Below are positions 1 through 5,955 of a stretch of 10,140 nucleotides of DNA, one piece after another. Under the pieces are notes generated by a model, which saw nothing but the letters and a program-made list of their open reading frames with translations, was not told where the DNA came from and ran no database searches. Source of the stretch: Gemmatimonadota bacterium (GTDB lineage Bacteria; Gemmatimonadota; Gemmatimonadetes; Longimicrobiales; Gaopeijiaceae); contig RFGQ01000244.1 of the NCBI GenBank assembly GCA_003695865.1, positions 1 to 10,140 of the forward strand, read 5' to 3'. A program made the translations under genes and the position numbers. How positions within the stretch are numbered: the stretch's first letter is position 1; the number at the start of each line of letters is the position of its first letter.

Positions 1-1829
1 CGCTCGCCGTCGCGCAGCACGACCACCTGCACGCGGTCGCCCGGCGCGTGCTCGCGCAGCGCGTACGTATACGCGTAGAGGTCGGTCACCGGCTTGCCGC
101 CGAACGAGACGATCACGTCGCCCGCCCGCAGGCCGGCGTGCGCCGCGGGGCTGCCCTCGCGCACGCCGGTCAGGCGTACGCCCTCCACGTCGTCGCCGGC
201 CGCCATATCGGGAATCGACCCGAAGTAGGGTCCGTACCCCCGGCTGGCCTCGGCCGGCGCCTCGGGCTCGCCGGTCGGATCGGCGGGCGCCGTGGGCGTG
301 CCCGCGCCCTCGATCAGGGTGGGCGTGACCTCGCCGTAGCTCAGCCGCCCGACCACGTCGCCGACCAGGCCCGCGACCGTGCGCAGACCCTCCTCGTCGA
401 TCTTCTCCCAGTCGTCCGTCGGGCGGTGGTAGTCTTCGTGCGTGTTCGTGAAGAAGTGGAGCACCGGGATGCCCGCGCCGTAGAAACTCGAGTGGTCACT
501 GGGTCCGTATCCGTCGGGGACCATGGCGAGCGTGAGGCCCCGCTCCGCGGCGAGGCGCTCGAGCAGCTCGGGCCACTCGCGGGCCGTACCCGTGCCGAAC
601 ACGGTGAGGCGACCGTCGCGTAGGCGTCCCACCATGTCCATGTTGATCATTGCGACCGCCCGCGCGAGCGGGATCGTGGGATCGCGCACGAACCGGCCCG
701 AACCCCACAGGCCGCGCTCCTCGCCCGTGAAGGCCACGAACACCACGGTACGCTCGGGCGCGGCGTGGAGCGACGCGAGGCGGCGCGCCACCTCGATGAG
801 CGCCGCCGTCCCCGAGGCGTTGTCGTCGGCCCCGTTGTGGACCGCGTGCGCGCCCGGGGCGAGCGAGCCCTCGCCGCCCCAGCCCAGATGGTCGTAGTGC
901 GCACCGACCACGATCACCTCGCGCATGCGCTCGGGGTCGTGGCCGGGCAGCACGCCCACCACGTTGCGCGCCTCGACCCGGCGGGGGCGCACCTCGACCA
1001 TGACTTCGGCACGGGCGCCGGATTCGGCCAGGGCGCGCACGCGGTCGGCCGCGGCACCCCGCACGGCCGCGACCGGAATGCCCGCGGCCGGACGGTTCTC
1101 GGCGGCCGGGTCGGGGAGCGCGGCGCCGTCGGGCAGCAGCACCAGCAGCGCCGCAGCCCCGCGTTCCGCGGCCATGCGGGCCTTGAAGTGCGGGTCCGCC
1201 GCCATCGACCGCCCGGTGGGAGAGCCGGGGTCGCCGTCCTCGACGACGACGATGCGGCCTTGCAGGTCGCGTCCACCGAAGGGATGGTCCGGGTCGTCGG
1301 CCGGCGCCACGGCGTGGCCGGCGTAGACCAGGGCCGCCTCGACCCTGCCCGTGGACGCGAAGCCGAACGGCATCCAGTCCTCGCCCAGCGCGAGCGACGA
1401 GCCGGCCCGCAACAGGTTGTGCGTGCCCAGTTCGCTGCCCGAGCGGACCGGGAAGGTCTGGAACCAGCCGCCCTCCTCTCCGCCCGGCTGCAGGCCCGCC
1501 TCTGCGAAGGCGCCGGCGATGTAGTCGGCCGCGCAGCGCTCGCCGCGGGTGCCCACCTCGCGCCCTTCGAGCGCGTCGTCGGCCAGGTAGCGCACGTGGC
1601 GGAGTGGCCCGTCGAGCCCACCCGCCACGGCCTCGACGGCAGGGCAGTCCTGTGGGGCCTGTCCCCACACGGGGCGCACCGTAATTCCCCCGTCGACGAG
1701 GAGGGCGGCCGCGGCTAGGATTAGCGGTACCCCGGGCACGGGCCGCGCGGGGCGTGGACGTGGAGCCTTCGCGGCCTCGAAGGAGCGTACGGCGGGCCCG
1801 GGCGTCGGCTCTATCTGGATCGGCGTCAT
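1..1829 (-). CDS. Secreted M28 family zinc aminopeptidase with PA and PDZ domains (C-terminus cut by window edge)
   Basis: This is a predicted exported metallopeptidase that removes N-terminal residues from peptides using two zinc ions. About 609 codons are visible; the gene continues past base 1. From the ATG at 1829, a basic leader and hydrophobic stretch (PLILAAAALLV, residues 35-45) look like a signal peptide, with possible cleavage after WGQA. A PA-type insert spans roughly residues 165-285. The M28 core follows: VVGAHYDHLG (zinc His311), GADDNASG (Asp335/336), GEERGLWGS (catalytic Glu370/Glu371), MINMDMVGR (Asp398), then SDHSSF and HEDYHRPTDD supplying the last His. Residues from about 550 form a PDZ domain (REGSPAAHAGLRAGDVIVSF). 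A GTG at 1739 is an alternative start, but it would leave the signal peptide without its basic n-region. The frame overlaps no real gene and is divergent from the propeller gene. The family is certain; the substrate is unknown. Confidence 0.93.
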   Translation of the reverse strand, partial: MTPIQIEPTPGPAVRSFEAAKAPRPRPARPVPGVPLILAAAALLVDGGITVRPVWGQAPQDCPAVEAVAGGLDGPLRHVRYLADDALEGREVGTRGERCAADYIAGAFAEAGLQPGGEEGGWFQTFPVRSGSELGTHNLLRAGSSLALGEDWMPFGFASTGRVEAALVYAGHAVAPADDPDHPFGGRDLQGRIVVVEDGDPGSPTGRSMAADPHFKARMAAERGAAALLVLLPDGAALPDPAAENRPAAGIPVAAVRGAAADRVRALAESGARAEVMVEVRPRRVEARNVVGVLPGHDPERMREVIVVGAHYDHLGWGGEGSLAPGAHAVHNGADDNASGTAALIEVARRLASLHAAPERTVVFVAFTGEERGLWGSGRFVRDPTIPLARAVAMINMDMVGRLRDGRLTVFGTGTAREWPELLERLAAERGLTLAMVPDGYGPSDHSSFYGAGIPVLHFFTNTHEDYHRPTDDWEKIDEEGLRTVAGLVGDVVGRLSYGEVTPTLIEGAGTPTAPADPTGEPEAPAEASRGYGPYFGSIPDMAAGDDVEGVRLTGVREGSPAAHAGLRAGDVIVSFGGKPVTDLYAYTYALREHAPGDRVQVVVLRDGE

Positions 1830-1837
1830 CGTCGGTC

Positions 1838-1850
1838 TTCGTTCAACGAA
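1838..1850. promoter_or_regulatory. 13-bp perfect palindrome, candidate operator between divergent genes
   Basis: TTCGTT-C-AACGAA is a perfect inverted repeat around base 1844. It is the only such element in the 37-bp gap between the peptidase start (1829) and the propeller gene start (1867). It is AT-richer than its surroundings. It could be a repressor or activator half-site pair acting on both genes, or a small hairpin in a leader RNA. No regulator is identified nearby, so the function is inference. Confidence 0.35.
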
Positions 1851-1852
1851 TC

Positions 1853-1857
1853 AGGAG
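1853..1857 (+). promoter_or_regulatory. Shine-Dalgarno AGGAG for the propeller gene
   Basis: AGGAG ends 9 nt before the ATG at 1867. This is textbook spacing and fixes that ATG as the start. It lies immediately after the palindrome at 1838-1850, so protein binding or RNA folding there could affect translation. Confidence 0.7.
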
Positions 1858-1866
1858 TTCTTCACG

Positions 1867-2943
1867 ATGGCGTGGAATATACCCGTTCGGACCGCCGTGG
1901 TCCTGCTGGGCGCGTTCGCGGCGACCGCCGCGGGGCCCCGCGCACCCGACGCGCGGCCCGTACCCACGAATCCCGACGAGCCCCGTCTGGCCAACGTCCG
2001 ACAGCTCACGTTCGGTGGGGAGAACGCCGAGGCGTACTTTGCTTTCGACGGCACGAAGCTCATCTACCAGTCGACGCCCCGGGGCGCGGAGTGCGACCAG
2101 ATCTTCGTGATGAATCTGGACGGATCGGACAAGCATATGGTGAGCACCGGCGAGGGCCGCACCACGTGCTCGTACTTCTATCCCGACGGCGAGACGATCC
2201 TCTATTCGTCGACTCACCACTACGACCGCGCCTGCCCGGCCACGCCGGACTTCTCGCGTGGATACGTGTGGCCGATCTATCCCACCTTCGACATCTTCGT
2301 CGCCGACGCCGACGGCTCGAACCTGCGCCAGCTCACCCATGAGTTCGGCTACGACGCCGAGGCGACGTTCTCGCCGGTGGGCGACCGCATCGTGTTCACG
2401 AGCATGCGGGACGGCGACCTCGACATCTATTCGATGGCGCCCGACGGGTCGGACGTGCGCCGGCTCACCCACGAGCTCGGCTACGACGGCGGTCCGTTCT
2501 TCAGCCCCGACGGCTCGAAGATCGTGTTCCGCGCGAACCGGCCGAAGACCGACGAAGAGCGCGAGGATTACCTGGCGCTGCTGGGGCAGGGGCTCATCCG
2601 GCCCAGTGCGCTCGAGATCTACGTCATGGACGCCGACGGTTCGAACGTGCGCCAGCTCACCCACAACGGCGCTGCGAACTTCGCCCCGTATTGGCATCCC
2701 TCGGGCGAGAAGATCATTTTCAGCTCGAACATGGACGACCCGCGGGGCCGCGACTTCGAGCTGTACATGATCAACGTCGACGGCACCGGCCTCGAGCGCA
2801 TCACCCACTCGCCCGGCTTCGACGGCTTTCCCGTGTTCAGCCCGGACGGCACGAAGCTCGTGTGGGGCTCGAACCGGATGCACGAGCGCGAGGGAGAGAC
2901 GAACGTCTTCATTGCCGACTGGGTGGAGTCGCCGGGCGGCTGA
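1867..2943 (+). CDS. Secreted TolB-like PD40 beta-propeller protein
   Basis: The product is 358 aa and predicted to be exported. A short basic start (residues 1-8) and hydrophobic run (TAVVLLGAFAATAAG, 9-23) look like a signal peptide. The rest is six PD40/TolB-type repeats of about 40 residues, each with a strand such as DIFVADADGSNLRQLTH followed by an SPDGxKIVFxS turn. They begin near residues 43, 77, 141, 182, 235 and 285. Such propellers usually bind proteins or peptides and have no catalytic centre; none is visible here. Blades 1-2 carry cysteines (in GAECDQ, RTTCSY and DRACPA) that could form disulfides after export. A roughly 25-residue insert (KTDEEREDYLALLGQGLIRP) precedes the fifth repeat. 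It is not TolB of the Tol-Pal system: it lacks the TolB N-terminal domain and has no tol neighbours. Its divergent partner is a secreted M28 peptidase, so a shared periplasmic role is possible but inferred. Confidence 0.88.
   Translation: MAWNIPVRTAVVLLGAFAATAAGPRAPDARPVPTNPDEPRLANVRQLTFGGENAEAYFAFDGTKLIYQSTPRGAECDQIFVMNLDGSDKHMVSTGEGRTTCSYFYPDGETILYSSTHHYDRACPATPDFSRGYVWPIYPTFDIFVADADGSNLRQLTHEFGYDAEATFSPVGDRIVFTSMRDGDLDIYSMAPDGSDVRRLTHELGYDGGPFFSPDGSKIVFRANRPKTDEEREDYLALLGQGLIRPSALEIYVMDADGSNVRQLTHNGAANFAPYWHPSGEKIIFSSNMDDPRGRDFELYMINVDGTGLERITHSPGFDGFPVFSPDGTKLVWGSNRMHEREGETNVFIADWVESPGG
1876..1881 (-). promoter_or_regulatory. Candidate -10 element for the M28 peptidase gene
   Basis: On the minus strand the bases read TATATT, five of six matches to the sigma-70 -10 consensus, and they stand out in a GC-rich region. 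Transcription would start near 1869 and give a leader of about 40 nt containing the 1838-1850 palindrome. There is no good -35 match about 17 bp upstream, so this is tentative. The element lies inside codons 4-5 of the divergent propeller gene, where it forces an ATA isoleucine codon that is rare in such GC-rich DNA. Confidence 0.25.
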
Positions 2944-3006
2944 GCACCGCTACGCCGTGGCGCACCGGCCCGTGTCGCCCGGCGGACGAACTGGTTACGG
3001 GTCCGC

Positions 3007-3033
3007 GCCGCGCCGACGGGCTTGCGGCGCGGC
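3007..3033. terminator. GC-rich 9-bp inverted repeat in convergent gap, probable terminator
   Basis: GCCGCGCCG (3007-3015) pairs perfectly with CGGCGCGGC (3025-3033) around a 9-nt loop. It lies between the stop of the propeller gene (2943) and the stop of the convergent Nudix gene (3043), so it could end transcription from both sides. There is no T-run on either strand, which is common in GC-rich genomes. Termination is inferred from position and stem strength. Confidence 0.5.
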
Positions 3034-3034
3034 C

Positions 3035-3060
3035 CTGGTGCGTCAGGGGAGCCGCACCAG
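3035..3060. terminator. Second inverted repeat, 8-bp stem overlapping the Nudix stop codon
   Basis: CTGGTGCG (3035-3042) pairs perfectly with CGCACCAG (3053-3060) around a 10-nt loop. The loop contains the Nudix stop codon (minus strand, 3045-3043). The stem starts two bases after the first hairpin ends, so the pair forms a tandem structure. It may reinforce bidirectional termination or protect mRNA 3' ends. There is no T-run. Confidence 0.4.
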
Positions 3061-3651
3061 AAAGTCGGCCAGGATCCGGTAGGTGAGGCCCCACACGGTC
3101 TCACCGTACACGTTGAAGCACGGAAAAGAGCGGGGGCCGCCGGGCGCCATGATCCGGGTCGTGCCGCGCGCTTCAGGCGAGCGCAGCAGAGGCACCGGCA
3201 CCCAGAGAACGCTCTCCACCTCGGCCGAATTGACCCAGGCTTCCGAGTCGGGGGCGGTGGCGAACACGAAGGGCGCGATGACGATGCGTGGGAGCCGGGG
3301 GCCGCCGGGCTTCGCCGGTCCGAGCGCACCGAGCACGGCCCCGGGGTCGAGGCGCAGTCCGGTCTCTTCGTGCGTCTCGCGCACCGCGGTGTGGACCAGA
3401 GAGGGATCTCCATCGTCCCTTCGCCCTCCGGGCAGCGCCATGTGGCCCGACCAGGGGTCGTGTTCGGAGCGGGCCCGCTTGATGAGCAGCAGATCCGGCT
3501 CGTCGCGCATGCGCAGCACCAGCGACACAGCCGCCTGCGCGTGGTTGTGGGAGGCCGCGCCCGGGAGCAGGGCCGATTCCGGGAGGGCCGACTCGAGCCG
3601 CGCTCTGAGACGCTGCAGGCGCGGGTCGGCGTCGGGTCCGAGCACGTTCAT
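3043..3651 (-). CDS. Nudix hydrolase, NudL/CoA pyrophosphatase-like
   Basis: The 202-aa product is a predicted cytosolic, metal-dependent pyrophosphohydrolase. The Nudix helix is at about residues 75-99 and ends in RETHEETGL, carrying the metal-binding glutamates. The preceding block LLLIKRARSEHDPWSGHMALPGGRRDDGDPS resembles the CoA-pyrophosphatase (NudL/YeaB) signature, where H-x-GQ-AFPGG-x-x-D-x-x-D-x-S precedes the box. Proteins of that type split CoA or acyl-CoA into 3',5'-ADP and phosphopantetheine. Here the GQ of the signature reads as SG followed by H, so exact substrate assignment is uncertain. The ATG at 3651 is preferred over upstream in-frame codons because it forms a 4-nt ATGA overlap with the queE stop, implying translational coupling. 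The length matches NudL-type enzymes (about 190-210 aa). It is last in the minus-strand operon, and its stop lies inside a hairpin. Confidence 0.85.
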   Translation of the reverse strand: MNVLGPDADPRLQRLRARLESALPESALLPGAASHNHAQAAVSLVLRMRDEPDLLLIKRARSEHDPWSGHMALPGGRRDDGDPSLVHTAVRETHEETGLRLDPGAVLGALGPAKPGGPRLPRIVIAPFVFATAPDSEAWVNSAEVESVLWVPVPLLRSPEARGTTRIMAPGGPRSFPCFNVYGETVWGLTYRILADFLVRLP

Positions 3652-4325
3652 ACGCCCGTCCGGTCGGGGCCCCAGATCACCTTGTGGAGCTGCACCTGCA
3701 TGCGCACGGGTAGACGGTCTTCGAGAATCCACGCGGCGAGCGCCTGAGGGTCGAGGCTGCCCCACACCGGCGACAGCAGAAGCGCGCCGAGCGTCCCCTC
3801 CCGTATCCGCTCGTCGAGGCCACGGGCGGCGATGACCTCGCGGGTCCAGTCGTAGTCGGTCCGGTCGGCGAGGACGAACTTCACCTCGTCCCGCTCGGTG
3901 AGGTGCGCGAGGTTCTCCCAGCGGTTGCGGGCCACCTCGCCCGACCCGGGGCACTTGAGGTCCATGATGCGGTGGGCGCGCGGGTCTACCCCCGATACGT
4001 CGACGGCCCCGGAGGTCTCGACGAGCACCGTGAAGCCCGCGTCGGCCAGACGCTCGATGAGCGTAAACGCGCCCGGGTGGACGAGCGGCTCACCCCCGGT
4101 GACCTCGACCAGCGGCGTGCCGATCTCGTGCGCCCGCTCCACGATCTTCGCGATGGTCATGCGTTCCCCGCCGTGGAACGCATATTCGGTGTCGCACCAG
4201 ACGCAGCGCAGCGGGCAGCCCGTCAGGCGCACGAAGGTGCACGGTCGCCCCGCCCAGGTGGACTCACCCTGGATCGAGTGGAAGATCTCGGTGACGCGCA
4301 GAAAGCGTCCGTGCTCATCGCTCAT
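3648..4325 (-). CDS. queE: 7-carboxy-7-deazaguanine synthase (radical SAM)
   Basis: The 225-aa QueE converts 6-carboxy-tetrahydropterin to 7-carboxy-7-deazaguanine, the radical SAM step on the path to preQ0 and queuosine in tRNA. Visible hallmarks are HSIQGEStwaG (residues 16-26), the CX3CX2C cluster motif CPLRCVWC with Cys37, Cys41 and Cys44 for the [4Fe-4S] cluster, GGEP (77-80) for SAM binding, ETSG (103-106), DLKCPGSGE (122-130) and a C-terminal QLHKVIW (212-218). These match the family along its full length. The ATG at 4325 lies 12 nt after the proline dehydrogenase stop. The 3' end overlaps the Nudix start by 4 nt. QueD, QueC and QueF, its pathway partners, are absent from the window, so queE is unusually placed between catabolic and hydrolase genes. 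Confidence 0.95.
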   Translation of the reverse strand: MSDEHGRFLRVTEIFHSIQGESTWAGRPCTFVRLTGCPLRCVWCDTEYAFHGGERMTIAKIVERAHEIGTPLVEVTGGEPLVHPGAFTLIERLADAGFTVLVETSGAVDVSGVDPRAHRIMDLKCPGSGEVARNRWENLAHLTERDEVKFVLADRTDYDWTREVIAARGLDERIREGTLGALLLSPVWGSLDPQALAAWILEDRLPVRMQVQLHKVIWGPDRTGV

Positions 4326-4337
4326 ACCGCCGAGGCC

Positions 4338-5303
4338 TCAGCCCTTCCGCCCGTCGCGCCGGCCCCCCGGCCACAGGAAGCCGAGCTTCGACTCCTGCAC
4401 GACGGATCCGGCGAGGAACAGGACGTTGGCGGGCCGCTCGGCGAGCCGCCGCATCAGATAGGGATACCAGTGCTCGCCGAACGGCACGTACACGCGCATG
4501 CCCCAGCCCTCGTCGACGAGCCGTGTCTGCAGATCGCGGCGCACGCCGTAGAGCATCTGGAACTCGAAGCGGTCGGGAGCGATACCCTCGGCGCGGGCGA
4601 ACTCGACGGTGGCCCGGATCATGGCCTCGTCGTGGGTCGCGATGGCGGGGAAGTTGCCCTCCCGCAACAGCATCCGCATGAGCCGGACGAAGTTGCGATC
4701 GACCTCGTGCCGGTCCTGGAACGCGACTTCGGGAGGCTCGGCGTAGGCGCCCTTGCAGAGCCGCACGCGGGCGCCCAGCTCGATCATGCGCCGCACGTCC
4801 GATTCGGTGCGTTTGAGGTAGGCCTGCAGCACCACCCCGATGTCGCGCCAACCGTCCGCCCAGAGCTTCTCGAAGGCGTCGAGCGTGCGTTGGGTGTAGT
4901 CCGACGACTCCATGTCGAAGCGGATGAACACGCCGGTCTGGCGCGCGCGCTCGAGCACACGCCCCAGGTTCTCGGCCAGGAACGCGTCGTCGATCGCCTG
5001 GCCGAGCTGCGTGAACTTGAGCGAGACGTTGCCCTCGAGTCCTTCGGCGTGGATGCGCTCGATGACCTCCAGGTAGCGGTCGGCGGCTTCGGTGGCCGTG
5101 GCGCGGCTCTTCTCGGCCTCGCCCAGATAGTTGGCGGTCGTGCGCAGCCCCTGTGCGTTGGCTTCGCGTACGGCGGCGATGAGCTCTTCGACGGTCTCGC
5201 CCGGCACGAAGCGGCGGCTCATGGCGCGCAGCGGGGTGCCGGTGACGAGCTTCTTCGCCGTCGGCGACTCGCTCAGATGGATCAGCCCGTTTCGCAGTAG
5301 CAT
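4338..5303 (-). CDS. putB: Proline dehydrogenase (FAD-dependent, monofunctional)
   Basis: The 321-aa enzyme oxidises L-proline to 1-pyrroline-5-carboxylate and passes electrons to the quinone pool at the inner membrane face. Its length fits the monofunctional PRODH class (about 300-320 aa) and not the bifunctional PutA class. Visible family blocks along the TIM barrel are VSLKFTQLG (Lys96), IRFDMESSDYT (Asp130), LQAYLKRTESD (160-169), RLCKGAY (181-187), FEFQMLYGVR (247-255), VYVPFGEHWYPY (271-282) and MRRLAERPAN (284-293), whose Arg285/Arg286 pair corresponds to the substrate carboxylate site. The ATG at 5303 has an AGGGGA ribosome site. No P5C dehydrogenase gene (putC/rocA type) is adjacent, so the second step must be encoded elsewhere. 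It is second in the minus-strand operon. Confidence 0.95.
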   Translation of the reverse strand: MLLRNGLIHLSESPTAKKLVTGTPLRAMSRRFVPGETVEELIAAVREANAQGLRTTANYLGEAEKSRATATEAADRYLEVIERIHAEGLEGNVSLKFTQLGQAIDDAFLAENLGRVLERARQTGVFIRFDMESSDYTQRTLDAFEKLWADGWRDIGVVLQAYLKRTESDVRRMIELGARVRLCKGAYAEPPEVAFQDRHEVDRNFVRLMRMLLREGNFPAIATHDEAMIRATVEFARAEGIAPDRFEFQMLYGVRRDLQTRLVDEGWGMRVYVPFGEHWYPYLMRRLAERPANVLFLAGSVVQESKLGFLWPGGRRDGRKG

Positions 5304-5314
5304 GGCGTTCGCGG

Positions 5315-5320
5315 TCCCCT
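5315..5320 (-). promoter_or_regulatory. Shine-Dalgarno AGGGGA for proline dehydrogenase
   Basis: On the minus strand AGGGGA ends 11 nt before the ATG at 5303. This supports that start and indicates independent ribosome entry within the operon. Confidence 0.55.
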
Positions 5321-5341
5321 GCGGGACATCGATGTCGTGAC

Positions 5342-5713
5342 TCAGGCCCGACGGGCGTCGTCGCCGGCGCCGCCGGCTGTCTCGACGGCCCGGTCGAGCA
5401 GTTCCTTCACACGGTCGAGCGGCAAGCGGCCCAACGCCTCGAGCACCTGGTCGCGTCCGGCCGCACGCACGAGCACGTCGGTCTGCACGTGACCGACGAT
5501 GCCCAGCCCCGTCGCGGCCCAGCGCGGAAAGACCAGGTAGCCGACGTACGGTGCCGACGGATCTTCGGGGTCGCCTTCCACCTCGAGCGACACCGTGTAG
5601 GGGTGGCCGTCGGCGCCTTCGAACGCGGGCGGGCGGCTGTGCACCGTGAAGTAGCCTCCCAGCGTGGCGTCTTCGGGAGCGTCGCCCGTGCCGTTCCGCT
5701 CATGTGACTCCAT
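5342..5713 (-). CDS. Hypothetical protein, first gene of the proline dehydrogenase operon
   Basis: I do not recognise this 123-aa protein. It appears soluble and cytosolic: no signal peptide or membrane segment is seen. The first 22 residues are polar and probably disordered (MESHERNGTGDAPEDATLGG). Residues about 23-85 look beta-rich (YFTVHSRPPAFEG, PYTVSLEVEGDPEDP, APYVGYLVFPRWAATGLGIVGHVQTDVLVRA). The C-terminal third is helical (DQVLEALGRLPLDRVKELLDRAVETA). It has no cysteine, and the one internal histidine in GHVQTD belongs to no known site. Codon use matches its neighbours and the composition looks like a real protein. The ATG at 5713 is chosen because GGAGG lies just upstream; a TTG at 5776 would add a low-complexity extension without a ribosome site. 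The 38-nt gap to proline dehydrogenase suggests co-transcription. Confidence 0.75.
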   Translation of the reverse strand: MESHERNGTGDAPEDATLGGYFTVHSRPPAFEGADGHPYTVSLEVEGDPEDPSAPYVGYLVFPRWAATGLGIVGHVQTDVLVRAAGRDQVLEALGRLPLDRVKELLDRAVETAGGAGDDARRA

Positions 5714-5717
5714 GCGG

Positions 5718-5722
5718 CCTCC
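5718..5722 (-). promoter_or_regulatory. Shine-Dalgarno GGAGG deciding the start of the hypothetical gene
   Basis: GGAGG on the minus strand ends 4 nt before the ATG at 5713. The spacing is short, but this is the only strong ribosome site near any start of this frame, so it argues against the upstream TTG at 5776. Confidence 0.5.
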
Positions 5723-5884
5723 GAGGGTCGGTTGCCTGGCGCCGCCAGCCCGCGCGCTCGCGGAACCCGGCACCAAGGTAGGCGCTCGGGGCGCGCGATT
5801 GAAGCTGCCCGGGGGGCGGGGCGGCAGGTCGTGGACGCGGAGAGAGGCGGTGGACCTTCGCCGCAGCGCTTTCGCGCGGACGCC

Positions 5885-5906
5885 AGAAACATAGACTTAG
5901 CGAATT
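5885..5906. promoter_or_regulatory. AT-rich island in the divergent gap upstream of kup, candidate promoter
   Basis: The divergent gap 5714-5955 is almost wholly G/C except here, where 15 of 22 bases are A or T. On the plus strand TAGACT (5892-5897) is a possible -10 for kup with a poor -35 (TTTCGC, 5870-5875). On the minus strand TATGTT (5893-5888) is a possible -10 for the hypothetical-proline dehydrogenase operon, leaving a leader of about 170 nt. Neither has a convincing -35. I see no riboswitch fold or other element in the rest of the gap. Confidence 0.3.
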
Positions 5907-5955
5907 GCCCGGGTGTGATCGACGCGCCTGTGACCATCCCGACGTGACGAGTGAG

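Noticed and set aside
496..1668. 390-codon minus-strand frame overlapping the peptidase
   Set aside because: It is Arg/Gly-rich nonsense in another frame. The M28 motifs are in the frame that starts at 1829 and runs through base 1.
2317..2665. Near-repeat DNA segments (GACGCCGACGGYTCGAACSTGCGCCAGCTCACCCA)
   Set aside because: These reflect the repeated PD40 blades of the propeller protein, not a mobile or CRISPR repeat.
3903..5300. 465-codon open frame on the plus strand opposite proline dehydrogenase and queE
   Set aside because: It is a shadow of two well-recognised minus-strand genes, with no domain or ribosome-site support.
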